Notes: generated by a model not told the origin, from the sequence alone. 64,000 nt of DNA from Piscinibacter sp. XHJ-5 (GCF_029855045.1 NZ_CP123228.1:3844001-3908000); one strand, 5' to 3'. Numbered from the stretch's first letter, positions 31,487-40,605 are shown. Translations and numbers: made by a program.

Positions 31487-32872
31487 ATGTCCACCCCCTT
31501 CGACGCCATCGTCATCGGCAGCGGCCAGGCCGGCCCCTCCCTCGCCGTGAGACTCGCCGACGCCGGCATGAAGACGCTGCTCATCGAGCGCGAGCACCTT
31601 GGCGGCACTTGCGTCAACGACGGCTGCATCCCGACCAAGACCCTGGTGGCCAGCGCTCGCGCTGCCCACGTCGCGCGGCGCGCCGGCGACTATGGCGTGC
31701 GCATCACCGGTCCGGTGACGGTGGACATGAAGGCGGTGAAGGCGCGCAAGGACGCCGTCGTGCAGCAGTCGCTCGACGGCCTGGCCCGCTGGCTCGAGGG
31801 CACCGCGAACCTGACGCTGGCATGGGGCCATGCGCGCTTCGTCGGTCCGCATGCGGTGCGCGTCGGCGACGACGTCTACGAGGCGCCGAAGGTCTTCATC
31901 AACACCGGGGGGCGCGCCGTCGTGCCCGACTGGCCCGGCATCGCCGACATCGACTACCTGACCAACACCTCGATGATGGGTCTCGACGTGCTGCCGGAGC
32001 ACCTCCTGGTCGCCGGCGGCAGCTACATCGGGCTCGAGTTCGCGCAGATGTTCCGCCGCTTCGGCTCGCGCGTCACCGTCGTCGAGTACGCCGACCGGCT
32101 GATTGCCCGCGAAGACCCCGAAGTGTCGCGCGAGGTGCAGGCCATCCTCGCGCGCGAAGGCGTCGAATTCCTGCTCGGCGCGCGCGACTTTCGCCTCGCG
32201 CGGGGTTCGTCCGGCAACGGTGTGACGCTGTCGCTGAGCGCCGGCGGCCGCGCCCACGAGCTCGCCGGCACACATTTGCTGTTCGCCGTCGGCCGACGTG
32301 CGAACACGGACGATCTCGGCCTGGACCGGGCCGGCATCGCGACCGATGCCCGGGGCTTCATCACCGTGGACGACCAGCTGCGCACGAACGTCGAGGGTGT
32401 CTGGGCGCTCGGCGACGCGAATGGCCGCGGGGCGTTCACGCACACCTCGTACAACGATCACGAGATCGTCGTCGCCAACCTGCTCGACAACGATGCGCGC
32501 CGCATCAGCGATCGCATCCCGGCCTATGCCCTCTTCACCGACCCGCCGCTCGGACGCGTCGGCATGACCGAGGCGGAGGTGCGCGCCTCAGGCAGGCCCG
32601 CACGGGTCGGCGTGATGCCGATGACACGCGTCGGCCGCGCCAAGGAGCGCGGTGAGACGCAGGGTTTCATGAAGGTACTCGTCGATGCCGAGACCGATCG
32701 CATCCTGGGCGCGGCGCTCCTGTGCATCGAAGGCGACGAGATCGTGCACTCGCTGCTCGGCGTCATGGCGGCCGGCGCGCCGTACACCGTGGTGCGGCGC
32801 GCCATGCACATCCATCCGACGGTCAGCGAGCTGATCCCGACGCTGCTCGGCGACCTGAAGCCACTGGCTTGA
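31487..32872 (+). CDS. MerA-like pyridine nucleotide-disulfide oxidoreductase
   Basis: This protein of 461 residues, with AGAGGAGG upstream, belongs to the class-I disulfide oxidoreductase family. It has FAD fold V-I-G-S-G-Q-A-G-P-S, redox pair G-G-T-C-V-N-D-G-C-I-P-T-K, a second dinucleotide fold V-A-G-G-S-Y-I-G-L-E, and the dimerisation end with H-I-H-P-T-V-S-E (catalytic His). It lacks the N-terminal HMA domain and the C-terminal Cys pair of true mercuric reductase, and no mer genes are near. This is the common MerA-like reductase of unknown substrate. It lies 84 nt after the exporter gene and may or may not belong to that transcript. Confidence 0.9.
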   Translation: MSTPFDAIVIGSGQAGPSLAVRLADAGMKTLLIEREHLGGTCVNDGCIPTKTLVASARAAHVARRAGDYGVRITGPVTVDMKAVKARKDAVVQQSLDGLARWLEGTANLTLAWGHARFVGPHAVRVGDDVYEAPKVFINTGGRAVVPDWPGIADIDYLTNTSMMGLDVLPEHLLVAGGSYIGLEFAQMFRRFGSRVTVVEYADRLIAREDPEVSREVQAILAREGVEFLLGARDFRLARGSSGNGVTLSLSAGGRAHELAGTHLLFAVGRRANTDDLGLDRAGIATDARGFITVDDQLRTNVEGVWALGDANGRGAFTHTSYNDHEIVVANLLDNDARRISDRIPAYALFTDPPLGRVGMTEAEVRASGRPARVGVMPMTRVGRAKERGETQGFMKVLVDAETDRILGAALLCIEGDEIVHSLLGVMAAGAPYTVVRRAMHIHPTVSELIPTLLGDLKPLA

Positions 32873-32908
32873 GATCGCCGCCGGCCGAGAGGCTGTCCCT
32901 GCCGTGCG

Positions 32909-33412
32909 TCAGCCTTCGTGCACGTCGACGCGTCTTGCCTTGACGCCTTCGGCCTTCGGCATCTCGATGCGCAGCACGCCGTCGCGGTAGGTCGCGCGGG
33001 TCTTGTCCGCCTGCACGTGCACCGGCAGCGCCACCTCGCGGCGGAAGCTGCCGTAGGCGCATTGCACGACGCGGTAGCGGCCGCTGCCGGTCTCCCGCTC
33101 GAAGCGCTTCTCGCCGCGCACCGAAAGCACATCGCCGTGCAGCTCGACGTCGAAATCCTCGCGCTTGAGCCCCGGCGCCTCGAGCCGCACGACCACCTTG
33201 TCGTCGTCCTCGAACACGTCGGCAGCGAGGAAGGCCCAGCCGCTGGTGATCGGCATGTCGCCGGGCAGCGGCGCGCCCTCGTCGGCGTGCGCGGCGCTGG
33301 ACTTGAAGCGGGTCAACGCGCCGGTGGCGCGCTGACCCAGCTCGCGCCAGCCGTCGGTCAGCGACTCGACGGCGTGCTCCAGGCCTTGCCGCAGCTGATG
33401 CAGCGTCTCCAT
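32909..33412 (-). CDS. Hsp20-family small heat-shock protein (third of three)
   Basis: This protein of 167 residues has an alpha-crystallin domain spanning about 58-165 with V-V-V-R-L-E-A-P-G-L-K-R-E-D-F and the C-terminal strand G-V-L-R-I-E-M-P-K. It has a longer N-terminal arm (H-Q-L-R-Q-G-L-E-H-A) than its neighbours and lacks a classic I-x-I tail. It is last in the three-gene heat-shock set, 4 nt after the second gene. Small heat-shock proteins hold unfolded proteins in oligomeric assemblies in the cytoplasm. Confidence 0.9.
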   Translation of the reverse strand: METLHQLRQGLEHAVESLTDGWRELGQRATGALTRFKSSAAHADEGAPLPGDMPITSGWAFLAADVFEDDDKVVVRLEAPGLKREDFDVELHGDVLSVRGEKRFERETGSGRYRVVQCAYGSFRREVALPVHVQADKTRATYRDGVLRIEMPKAEGVKARRVDVHEG

Positions 33413-33416
33413 GGCC

Positions 33417-33815
33417 TCACCCGGCCTGCACGTCGATGCGGCGCGGCTGCGCGTGAGCCTGCTTCGGGATGCGCAGGGTCAGCACGCCGTCCTTCAGGTT
33501 GGCGTCGATCTTCTGCGTGTCGAGCTCGCGGCTCAGCGTGAAGCTGCGGCGAAATCGCGGGATGCGAATTTCGGCATACACCGCCTCGAGGCCGTCGGGC
33601 GTCTGCGGCTGGACCGTGCCCTCGACCAGCAGCGTGTCGCCTTCGACCTTCAGCTCCAGCTTGTCGCGCGGAACGCCGGGCAGGTCGGCCAACAGCGTGA
33701 TGCCCGAGTCGTCCTCGAACACATCGACGCGCGGCAGCACCGCACGGTTGTCGGCTTCGCGCGTGTTCTGAAGCGATTGCCTGGTGTCGGTGGTGGCTGG
33801 CTTTTTGTCGCTCAT
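33417..33815 (-). CDS. Hsp20-family small heat-shock protein (second of three)
   Basis: This protein of 132 residues starts at an ATG with a strong AGGAGGACAG. A polar N-terminal arm of ~35 residues precedes an alpha-crystallin domain (L-A-D-L-P-G-V-P-R-D-K-L, F-R-R-S-F-T-L, L-K-D-G-V-L-T-L-R-I-P-K). The three Hsp20 proteins differ clearly in their N-terminal arms, so they are likely to form mixed or specialised oligomers rather than being recent duplicates. Confidence 0.9.
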   Translation of the reverse strand: MSDKKPATTDTRQSLQNTREADNRAVLPRVDVFEDDSGITLLADLPGVPRDKLELKVEGDTLLVEGTVQPQTPDGLEAVYAEIRIPRFRRSFTLSRELDTQKIDANLKDGVLTLRIPKQAHAQPRRIDVQAG

Positions 33816-33835
33816 GATCTGTCCTCCTTGCTGGG

Positions 33836-34288
33836 TCACTGGACGGTGATGCGCTTGGGCTGCGCGGACTCGCGGCGCGGGATGCTCACTTGAAGCACGC
33901 CGTCGCGATAGCTCGCCCGTACCTGACCGGGGTCGACGTCGTCCGGCAGCGACACGGCGCGCATGAAGCTTCCCGTGCCGCGCTCGCGGCTGTACACCTG
34001 GACCTTCTCGTCGTTCTCGGGGATTGCGGACGCCCGCTCGCCCGAGATCCGCAGCACGCCGCGGTCCAGCGTCACGTCGATCTTGGCGGGGTCGAGGCCG
34101 GGCGCGAACGCATACACCTCGACGCTGTTGGCCGTGCGGCCGACGTTGATGGCCGGCGTGGCGCCGTGCGCCACCGAGCGGATGCTGCTCGGCAATCCCG
34201 AGACGCCGAAGATGTCATCCATTTCCCGGCGCAAGCGGTCGAACTCACCGAACAGGCCGCCCGGGAAGTTCAGCAACGATTCGTACAT
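33836..34288 (-). CDS. Hsp20-family small heat-shock protein (first of three)
   Basis: This protein of 150 residues has an ATG preceded by GGAGGAACC. It begins F-P-G-G-L-F-G-E-F-D-R-L-R-R-E-M-D-D-I-F, the common bacterial class-A Hsp20 start. Its alpha-crystallin domain (about 45-150) carries F-A-P-G-L-D-P-A-K-I-D-V, R-G-V-L-R-I-S-G-E-R and Y-R-D-G-V-L-Q-V-S-I-P-R. It lies first in the operon, behind a CTTGAAA-type heat-shock promoter and a leader that can fold over the ribosome-binding site. Confidence 0.92.
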   Translation of the reverse strand: MYESLLNFPGGLFGEFDRLRREMDDIFGVSGLPSSIRSVAHGATPAINVGRTANSVEVYAFAPGLDPAKIDVTLDRGVLRISGERASAIPENDEKVQVYSRERGTGSFMRAVSLPDDVDPGQVRASYRDGVLQVSIPRRESAQPKRITVQ

Positions 34289-34295
34289 GGCGGTT

Positions 34296-34310
34296 CCTCC
34301 ATTGCAAAGG
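34296..34310 (-). promoter_or_regulatory. Candidate RNA thermometer hairpin over the hsp20 ribosome-binding site
   Basis: In the mRNA sense the leader reads CCUUU-GCAAU-GGAGG, where CCUUU (34310-34306) can pair with the Shine-Dalgarno GGAGG (34300-34296) using two G-U pairs. Weak stems of this U-rich kind that hide the ribosome-binding site are known from bacterial hsp20 leaders (fourU and ROSE elements). Five pairs alone are marginal, so this is only a candidate. Confidence 0.35.
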
Positions 34311-34373
34311 CTGATGCCCACATGGGCCCCAAGACACCGGCCGGCAATGCCAACCAGCCGGCATGCGACTCCG

Positions 34374-34401
34374 AGTTATTGGCAGGCCGGAGGTTTTCAA
34401 G
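34374..34401 (-). promoter_or_regulatory. Sigma-32-like heat-shock promoter of the hsp20 operon
   Basis: On the minus strand a perfect CTTGAAA box (34401-34395) is followed after about 11-12 nt by GCCAATAACT (34383-34374), a partial match to the sigma-32 minus-10 box. It lies about 86 nt before the first hsp20 start, leaving a leader long enough for structure. The stretch is AT-rich against its surroundings. Confidence 0.6.
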
Positions 34402-34462
34402 AGGGGGAAAAGCCCGGTCGCAGCACCGAGTCGCCGGCGCCAGCCGGCTCGTCTTGTGGGCC

Positions 34463-34831
34463 CTAGCGCGCCAGGGCCGACAAGGTCTGCAGGGCCTGGT
34501 CGATGTCCAGCGGCTTCTGCAGGAAGGCGTCGTAGTCGCTGCAGCGCGGACGCACCATGTCCTCCGGCAGCCCGCTCGTCATCACGACGGCGATGTCCCG
34601 GGTCTGCGAGTCGTGGCGCAGCGCGCCGATCATCTTCGCGCCGTCCATCTGCGGCATCACGTAGTCGAGCATCACGACATCCGGGTGGGTGGCGCGCAGG
34701 CAGGCGAGCGCTTCGGCCCCGTTGCGCGCGCAGACCACGTGGTAGCCCTCCGCGCGCAGGATCTCGCCCAGGGTCTCGAGATTGTTCGTGTCGTCGTCGA
34801 CCAGGAGGACCGTTTTACCGCTCGCGGCCAT
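34463..34831 (-). CDS. Single-domain response regulator (CheY-like receiver)
   Basis: This protein of 122 residues has an ATG preceded by GAGGAG. It is a receiver domain only: acidic pair D-D-D-T near residue 13, phospho-acceptor Asp in V-V-M-L-D-Y-V-M-P, Thr in V-V-M-T-S-G and Lys in F-L-Q-K-P-L. There is no output domain and no kinase gene beside it. It probably works as a phosphate shuttle or by protein contact. It lies upstream of the hsp20 operon in the same direction but is separated by that operon's promoter. Confidence 0.88.
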   Translation of the reverse strand: MAASGKTVLLVDDDTNNLETLGEILRAEGYHVVCARNGAEALACLRATHPDVVMLDYVMPQMDGAKMIGALRHDSQTRDIAVVMTSGLPEDMVRPRCSDYDAFLQKPLDIDQALQTLSALAR

Positions 34832-34934
34832 GTTCTTGCTCCTCGGATGCTCAGCGGCCGGGAGACCGACGGCGTAAAAAGTAGCAATTCGCGCGCCCGT
34901 GACATCCGGGCCGGTCCACACCCGACGCGCGGGA

Positions 34935-35342
34935 TCAGGTAGTGCCGGCGCGTCCGGTCAGACGCAACTTGCGGCGACGCTCTTCGCGCCCGGGCAGGCT
35001 GTCGGACATCGGCGAAGGCAACTCCGCCTCGACCGGCTCGAGCGCCGGCTGCACGCGCAGCACGCTGCGCTGCAGGAAATCGAGCCCGTACACGGCGGCG
35101 ATGAACAGCCCCATGCCGGCGACCACCATCACGACGAGCAGCACGCCATGGAACCAGGGATCGGTCATGGCAGCGAAGCCGATCATCGAGACTGCGGCGG
35201 TGTAGCGGGCGATGCGCTTGCCGCGGGCGCCGAGCAGGCCGCCGAGCGCAAGCGGATAGCTGGCCAGAAAGCCGAACAGCAAGACCTGCTGCTCGTAGCC
35301 GATGGCATCCAGACTGACACGTATTTCGCCGATGACGCTCAT
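34935..35342 (-). CDS. Small membrane protein of unknown function
   Basis: This protein of 135 residues has three to four membrane helices (about 18-36, 46-62 and 65-88) and a charged C-terminal cytoplasmic tail with E-E-R-R-R-K-L-R-L. No family was recognised. The upstream gap contains an inverted repeat close to its start. It follows no obvious operon partner; the receiver gene lies downstream in the same direction after ~100 nt. Confidence 0.6.
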   Translation of the reverse strand: MSVIGEIRVSLDAIGYEQQVLLFGFLASYPLALGGLLGARGKRIARYTAAVSMIGFAAMTDPWFHGVLLVVMVVAGMGLFIAAVYGLDFLQRSVLRVQPALEPVEAELPSPMSDSLPGREERRRKLRLTGRAGTT

Positions 35343-35361
35343 GAGGTCGACCCCTTCAGGC

Positions 35362-35392
35362 CAACGTTTGTTCGAGCGTACGCCGAACGTTG
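35362..35392. promoter_or_regulatory. Inverted repeat CAACGTT-N17-AACGTTG
   Basis: Perfect 7-bp arms (35362-35368 and 35386-35392) lie 20-50 nt upstream of the small membrane protein start, where its promoter should be. Arm centres are 24 nt apart, a little over two helical turns, so a dimeric regulator could bind one face. Confidence 0.35.
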
Positions 35393-35502
35393 CGGACTTG
35401 CCATGCTGCCTCCCACATGCTGCGTGGTGCTCACGTACGGAGGAACCGCACGCGCCGGATGCAATTGCAAGGCCTGTGCCGCGAGTTACGGATTGCTACG
35501 TT

Positions 35503-35522
35503 CCGCGTGTACACGCGGAAGC
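35503..35522. promoter_or_regulatory. 20-bp perfect palindrome
   Basis: TTCCGCGTGTACACGCGGAA is fully self-complementary, with no spacer. It sits in the middle of the long intergenic region between alaS and the small membrane protein gene. Perfect 20-bp palindromes are rarely fortuitous. It resembles a dimeric transcription-factor site; no cognate regulator is encoded next to it. Confidence 0.45.
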
Positions 35523-35669
35523 GCCGGTGAGTCAGCGCTCAGCGCCTTCGGTGGCCAAGCCCTGATCCCGGAAAGGTTTACCGGCGAATCTGCAGCCCAC
35601 CGGCACGGATGAGCCCCCTAGGCTGAGGGGCGGGCAACCCGTGCTTGAGGGGGTCGGTGGTGTTGCGTC

Positions 35670-38297
35670 TTACACGCGTTCGGCGACCCAGGCCTGAACG
35701 GAATCGAGCGCGGAGCCGAGACGTGACGCGTCGGTGCCGCCGGCCATGGCGAGGTCGGGCTTGCCGCCGCCCTTGCCGCCCACCTGCTGCGCGACGAAGT
35801 TGACGAGCTCGCCCGCCTTCACCTTGGCGACGCTGTCGGCGGTGACGCCGGCCGCAAGCTGCACACGGCCGTTGTCGACCGCCGCGAGCACGATGGCCGC
35901 CGTCTTCAGCTTGTCCTTGAGCTTGTCCATGGTCTCGCGCAAGGCCTTGGCATCGGCGCCCTCCAGCGTCGCGGCGAGCACCTTGATGCCCTTCACGTCG
36001 ATGGCCCGAGCCAGCAGCTCGTCGCCTTGTGCCGAGGCCAGCTTGCCCTTCAGCGCGGCCAGCTCCTTCTCGAGCGACTTCACCTGATCGAGCACCTGCC
36101 CGACGCGCGAGCCCAGCTCTGACGGCGCTGCCTTCAGCGTGCCGGCCACGCGATTCACCGTCTCCTCGAGCGACTGCAGGTACGCCAGCGCGTTCTCGCC
36201 TGTGATCGCCTCGATGCGGCGCACGCCGGCCGCGACGCCGCTCTCGGCGACGACCTTGAACAGGCCGATGTCGCCGGTGCGCTGAACGTGCGTGCCGCCG
36301 CACAGCTCGCGGCTGCTGCCGATGTCGAGCACGCGCACCTCGTCGCCGTACTTCTCGCCGAACAGCATCATCGCCCCGCTCTTCTGAGCCTCCTCGATCG
36401 GCATCACGCGCGCCTGGGTGGGCGCGTTGGCCAGGATCTCGGCGTTGACGATGGCCTCGACGCGGCGGATCTGCGCATCGGTCATCGGGCCGTTGTGCGC
36501 GAAGTCGAAGCGCGTGCGCTCCGCGTCGACCAGCGAGCCCTTCTGCTGGACATGGCCGCCCAGGACCTCGCGCAGCGCCTTGTGCATGAGGTGGGTGGCG
36601 CTGTGATTGCGCATGGTCTTCGCGCGCTTGTCGGCATCGACCTTCGCGTCGACCGTGTCGCCGATCCTGATGCTGCCCTCGACGATCCGGCCGTGATGGC
36701 CGAACACGTCGGCCTGCACCTTCAGCGTGTCTTCGACGAGGAAGCGCGCGGCAGCGTTGCGCAGCTCGCCGGTGTCGCCGACCTGGCCGCCGCTCTCCGC
36801 ATAGAACGGCGTGTGGTCGAGCACGATCACCGCATCGTCGCCGGAACCTGCCTGCTGCACGGAGGTGCCGTCGACGTAGATGGCCGTGACCTTGGCGGTG
36901 TCGTGCGTCAGCGCGTCGTAGCCGTGGAACGTGGTCGGGCTGCCGCTGTACTCCAGCCCCTGCGCCATCTTGAACTTGCCCGCCTCGCGGGCGCGCCGCC
37001 GCTGCTCGTCGAGCAGGTGGTTGAAGCGCGCCTCGTCGACCGTGACGCCGCGCTCGCGGCAGACGTCGGCGGTGAGGTCGACCGGGAAGCCGTAGGTGTC
37101 GTGCAGCTTGAAGGCGGTGTCGCCGTCCAGCTGCCTGGCGCCGGCCCCGAGCGCCTTGTCGAGGATCTCCATGCCGTTGGCGATGGTGCGGAAGAACCCT
37201 TCCTCTTCCTGCTTGAGCACCTCGATGGCGCGCTTTTCGTGCTGGCGCAGTTCGGGGTAGGCGTCGCCCATTTCCTTGACCAGTGCCGGCACCAGTGCAT
37301 GGAAGAAGGGCTTGCGAGCGCCCAGCTTGTAGCCGTGGCGGATCGCCCGGCGCGTGATGCGGCGAAGCACGTAGCCGCGTCCGGCGTTGCTCGGAATCAC
37401 GCCGTCGACCACCGTGAAGGTGCAGGCGCGGATATGGTCGGCAATGACCCTCAGCGAGGGCGAATCCTTGTCGCAGTCGCCCGCGCCCGCCTCGTCGACC
37501 GTCTTCTTGGCCGCCGCGAGCAGGTTCACGAAGAGGTCGATCTCGTAGTTGGAGTGCACGCCCTGCAGCACCGCGGTCACGCGCTCCAGGCCCATGCCGG
37601 TGTCCACGCTCGGCTTGGGCAGCTTGTGCATCACGCCCGCCTCGTCGCGGTTGAACTGCATGAAGACGTTGTTCCAGATCTCGATGTAGCGGTCGCCGTC
37701 TTCATCGGGCGATCCCGGCGGGCCGCCGGCGACCTCGGGGCCGTGGTCGTAGAAGATCTCGGTGCAGGGCCCGCACGGACCGGTGTCGCCCATCATCCAG
37801 AAGTTGTCGGAGGCGTAGCGCGCGCCCTTGTTGTCGCCGATGCGCACGATGCGCTCGGCCGGCACGCCCACGGTCTTGTGCCAGATGTCGTACGCCTCGT
37901 CGTCCTCGGCGTACACGGTGACCCACAGCTTGTCGGGCGGCAGCTTGAACACCTCGGTCAGCAGCTCCCATGCGTAGACGATGGCGTCGCGCTTGAAGTA
38001 GTCGCCGAAGCTGAAGTTGCCCAGCATCTCGAAGAAGGTATGGTGGCGGGCTGTGTAGCCCACGTTCTCGAGGTCGTTGTGCTTGCCGCCGGCGCGGATG
38101 CACTTCTGCGCTGTCGCCGCGCGCGAGTAGGGCCGCTTGTCGAAGCCGAGGAACACGTCCTTGAACTGGTTCATGCCGGCGTTGGTGAAGAGCAGCGTCG
38201 GATCGTCCCCGGGCACCACCGGGCTCGACGGCACGACGGCGTGGCCCTTCGATTCGAAGAACTTGAGAAACGATTGGCGGATGTCGGAGGCTTTCAT
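35670..38297 (-). CDS. alaS: Alanyl-tRNA synthetase
   Basis: This protein of 875 residues is the normal AlaRS length. The class-II catalytic core lies at the N-terminus ([34 protein letters not shown]). The editing domain has H-S-A-T-H-L-M-H and C-G-G-T-H for zinc and mischarged-tRNA hydrolysis. A C-terminal coiled coil and C-Ala domain follow ([14 protein letters not shown]). The ATG at 38297 starts the conserved M-K-A-S-D-I-R. The gene is housekeeping and likely monocistronic. Confidence 0.98.
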   Translation of the reverse strand: MKASDIRQSFLKFFESKGHAVVPSSPVVPGDDPTLLFTNAGMNQFKDVFLGFDKRPYSRAATAQKCIRAGGKHNDLENVGYTARHHTFFEMLGNFSFGDYFKRDAIVYAWELLTEVFKLPPDKLWVTVYAEDDEAYDIWHKTVGVPAERIVRIGDNKGARYASDNFWMMGDTGPCGPCTEIFYDHGPEVAGGPPGSPDEDGDRYIEIWNNVFMQFNRDEAGVMHKLPKPSVDTGMGLERVTAVLQGVHSNYEIDLFVNLLAAAKKTVDEAGAGDCDKDSPSLRVIADHIRACTFTVVDGVIPSNAGRGYVLRRITRRAIRHGYKLGARKPFFHALVPALVKEMGDAYPELRQHEKRAIEVLKQEEEGFFRTIANGMEILDKALGAGARQLDGDTAFKLHDTYGFPVDLTADVCRERGVTVDEARFNHLLDEQRRRAREAGKFKMAQGLEYSGSPTTFHGYDALTHDTAKVTAIYVDGTSVQQAGSGDDAVIVLDHTPFYAESGGQVGDTGELRNAAARFLVEDTLKVQADVFGHHGRIVEGSIRIGDTVDAKVDADKRAKTMRNHSATHLMHKALREVLGGHVQQKGSLVDAERTRFDFAHNGPMTDAQIRRVEAIVNAEILANAPTQARVMPIEEAQKSGAMMLFGEKYGDEVRVLDIGSSRELCGGTHVQRTGDIGLFKVVAESGVAAGVRRIEAITGENALAYLQSLEETVNRVAGTLKAAPSELGSRVGQVLDQVKSLEKELAALKGKLASAQGDELLARAIDVKGIKVLAATLEGADAKALRETMDKLKDKLKTAAIVLAAVDNGRVQLAAGVTADSVAKVKAGELVNFVAQQVGGKGGGKPDLAMAGGTDASRLGSALDSVQAWVAERV

Positions 38298-38407
38298 GCA
38301 AGCACGGTCCCGAAGAATTGGAGGTCGGCAACACGCAGCCGAAACCCTCGATTCTAGAGGAAGCACCCCCTGCGACCGCCCTGCGCGGCACAGCCCTTGC
38401 CGGTGAA

Positions 38408-39136
38408 ATGTCCATGCAGATCGCACAACGTCCTCGAGCCCTTCGCCTGGCGCCGCTGCAGATTGCCGACGGCACGCTCGAGGCGCTGAAATGGGCTGCG
38501 CTCGCGCTGATGCTGCTGGACCACGTCAACACCTTCCTCTACAACCGCACGCTGCCGGGCGCCTACCAGGCTGGCCGCTGGGTGGCGCCGGTGTTCGCCT
38601 TCGTGCTCGCCTACAACCTGGCGCGGCCCGACGCACTCGAACGCGCGCTGCACCTGCGCGTGATGCGCCGCCTGGCACTGTTCGGCGCACTGGCCACGCC
38701 GGCGCACTGGCTGCTCGTGGGCAACTGGTGGCCGTTGAACATCCTCATCACCCTGCTGGCGGGCGCGGCGGCGGTGTACGGGCTCGACCGGGGAGGCGCA
38801 TTCGGCTTGCTGATCGCCGGGCTCGCGATCGTGGCCGGGGGGCTGCTGGGGGACTACCTGTACCCGGGCGTCGCCATGTTCATCGCGGCATGGGCGTATT
38901 GCCGCGAGCCGACCGGGAAGCACTTCGCGGCCTGGGTGCTGTTCACGGCGTCGCTGGCGCTGCTGAACGGCAACTTCTGGGCGCTGTCGGCCGTACCGGC
39001 GCTGATGCTGGCCTCGCAGGTCCAGCTGCGGGTGCCGCGGCTGCGCTGGGTGTTCTACGCGGTGTATCCGGTGCACCTGTATGCCATCTGGCTGGTGCGG
39101 GACTGGCGACGGCTGCCTTCCGCAGGCTGGTGGTGA
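38408..39136 (+). CDS. TraX-family membrane protein
   Basis: This protein of 242 residues has about seven to eight membrane helices with the TraX family marks [27 protein letters not shown] and the end [12 protein letters not shown]. TraX of the F plasmid acetylates pilin, and chromosomal homologues are acyltransferase-like proteins of mostly unknown role. There are no conjugation genes nearby. It could start at ATG 38408 or 38414, and a weak GGTGA lies upstream. It is divergent from alaS. Confidence 0.85.
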   Translation: MSMQIAQRPRALRLAPLQIADGTLEALKWAALALMLLDHVNTFLYNRTLPGAYQAGRWVAPVFAFVLAYNLARPDALERALHLRVMRRLALFGALATPAHWLLVGNWWPLNILITLLAGAAAVYGLDRGGAFGLLIAGLAIVAGGLLGDYLYPGVAMFIAAWAYCREPTGKHFAAWVLFTASLALLNGNFWALSAVPALMLASQVQLRVPRLRWVFYAVYPVHLYAIWLVRDWRRLPSAGWW

Positions 39137-39154
39137 GCGCCGCGTCCGCACCCC

Positions 39155-40570
39155 CTATGCGGCGGCGCTCTGCACCTGCTGCGAGATCTGCCGCCCCAGG
39201 AAACCGTACAGCCGCTCGTCGTCGCTGAACGCGACGTTGAAGCGCAGCCATCCCGTCGGCCGTGGCTCGACCAGGAACAGCTGCCCCGGCCCGAGCATGA
39301 TGTTGTCCGGCACCGCCTGACGCGACAGCTCGGCGCCGTCGGGCAGGTCCGGATGACGCGCCCAGAGGTACATGCCGGCCTTGGGCTCGTGGAACAGCTC
39401 GAAGCCCAGGTCGGCCAGACGGTGCGCGACGCGGCCGTGCGCGTCCGCCAGCCGGTCGCGCAGCGACTTCAGGTGCTTGCGCCAGCGCCCCTCGGTCAGC
39501 GCGCCGAACACGATCCGCTCGGTGAGGTCGGACGACGTCAGCCCCGACACCATCTTGAGCTGGGCCAGTTCCTCCAGCACTTGCGGCGAGGCGACCACAT
39601 AGCCCACGCGCAGGTTCGGCGAGACCGTCTTGGAGTAGCTGCCGACGTAGACCACGCGGCGCAGCTGGTCGAGGCTGGCCAATGAAGGCCGCGACTGCGG
39701 ATCGAGGTCGGCGTAGATGTCGTTCTCGACCAGCCCCACGTCGTGCGTCTCGGCGAGCTGCAGCACGCGAAACAGCTGCGCGAGCGGCGCGACCGAGTTG
39801 GTGGGGCTCTGCAGCCGGGGCTGCGTGAAGAAGGCGCGCGGGCGGTGCTCGGCCATCAGCGACTCCAGCGCAGCGAGGTCGTAGCCGGCCGGGGTGCGCG
39901 GCACGCCGACGAGCCGCGCGCCGAGGAAGCGCAGCATGAACATCAGGTTGGGATAGCCCGGATCGTCGACCAGCACCACGTCGCCCGGCTTCACGACGCG
40001 GCGCGCCGCCAGGTCCAGCCCCTGGCTGGACCCCTGGGTGAGCAGCACGTTGTCGGCCGTCACCGCGATCTGGTGTTCGGCCAGCCCTTCGGCGATCAGC
40101 ATGCGCAGCGCCACATGGCCGTGCGGCAGTCCGTAGCCTCCGAGCTCGGCGCCATCGGCGGCGAGCTGGCGCAGGCTGCGCCGCACGCCCTCCTCGAACA
40201 GCCAGTCGTGCGGCATCCAGCCGCAGCCGGGCTTCAGCGCCAGGTTGCGGTTCTCGAAGATCTGCTTGAGGTACCAGCGCGCGTCGAAGCGCAGGTCCGC
40301 GCGCAGCGCCTCGCCGCCCGCGGTGGCCTCGCCCGGCCGGCGCTTGACGAAGAAGCCGGCGTTCGCGCGCGACACCAGCCAGCCCTGCGCCACCAGCCGG
40401 TCGTAGGCCTCGACGACGGTGAACACACTGACCTGGTGCGAAGCCGCGAAGCCGCGGATCGACGGCAGCTTGGCGCCGGGCTTCAGCGACTGGTCGGCGA
40501 TGAGGCGGCGAAAGCCGTCGACGATCTGGCTGACCAGCGGCGTGGGCGAATCGGGGTTGAGCGTGAACAT
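39155..40570 (-). CDS. MocR/GabR-type regulator (GntR helix-turn-helix plus aminotransferase domain)
   Basis: This protein of 471 residues has a GntR winged helix (about 10-78) with K-L-P-S-I-R-G-F-A and V-S-V-F-T-V-V-E-A-Y. A fold-type-I aminotransferase domain (about 110-460) follows, with D-D-P-G-Y-P-N and PLP Lys in V-G-S-Y-S-K-T-V. MocR proteins use PLP and an amine such as GABA as effector. The gene is divergent from gabT and the transport genes, with a strong inverted repeat between them. It is therefore the probable regulator of the operon, analogous to GabR. Confidence 0.9.
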   Translation of the reverse strand: MFTLNPDSPTPLVSQIVDGFRRLIADQSLKPGAKLPSIRGFAASHQVSVFTVVEAYDRLVAQGWLVSRANAGFFVKRRPGEATAGGEALRADLRFDARWYLKQIFENRNLALKPGCGWMPHDWLFEEGVRRSLRQLAADGAELGGYGLPHGHVALRMLIAEGLAEHQIAVTADNVLLTQGSSQGLDLAARRVVKPGDVVLVDDPGYPNLMFMLRFLGARLVGVPRTPAGYDLAALESLMAEHRPRAFFTQPRLQSPTNSVAPLAQLFRVLQLAETHDVGLVENDIYADLDPQSRPSLASLDQLRRVVYVGSYSKTVSPNLRVGYVVASPQVLEELAQLKMVSGLTSSDLTERIVFGALTEGRWRKHLKSLRDRLADAHGRVAHRLADLGFELFHEPKAGMYLWARHPDLPDGAELSRQAVPDNIMLGPGQLFLVEPRPTGWLRFNVAFSDDERLYGFLGRQISQQVQSAAA

Positions 40571-40605
40571 GGGCGGGACGATAGCCGACGGCACCGCATC
40601 GGTGC

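Larger units (their letters stand above)
35343..35669. other. 327-nt gene-free interval with two dyads
   Basis: This is the only gap longer than 300 nt in the window. It lies upstream of the small membrane protein and downstream of alaS. I found no tRNA fold and no convincing reading frame. It holds an inverted repeat at 35362-35392 and a 20-bp palindrome at 35503-35522. It is less GC-rich than the coding surroundings, consistent with regulatory DNA or a small RNA. Confidence 0.5.

Noticed and set aside
31487..32872. Mercuric reductase identity for the disulfide oxidoreductase
   Set aside because: It lacks the N-terminal metal-binding domain, the C-terminal Cys pair and any mer gene nearby, so only a MerA-like label is justified.
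35613..35631. Hairpin-like CCCCT...AGGGG downstream of alaS
   Set aside because: Only 5 bp pair and there is no U-tract, so it is too weak to call a terminator.
36288..38357. 689-codon plus-strand open frame opposite alaS
   Set aside because: alaS is unambiguous and the antisense frame has no family likeness.
39137..39168. GCGCCGC...GCGGCGC inverted repeat at the traX/MocR convergent ends
   Set aside because: The loop is 18 nt and one arm lies inside the MocR coding end, so it is probably chance in GC-rich DNA.
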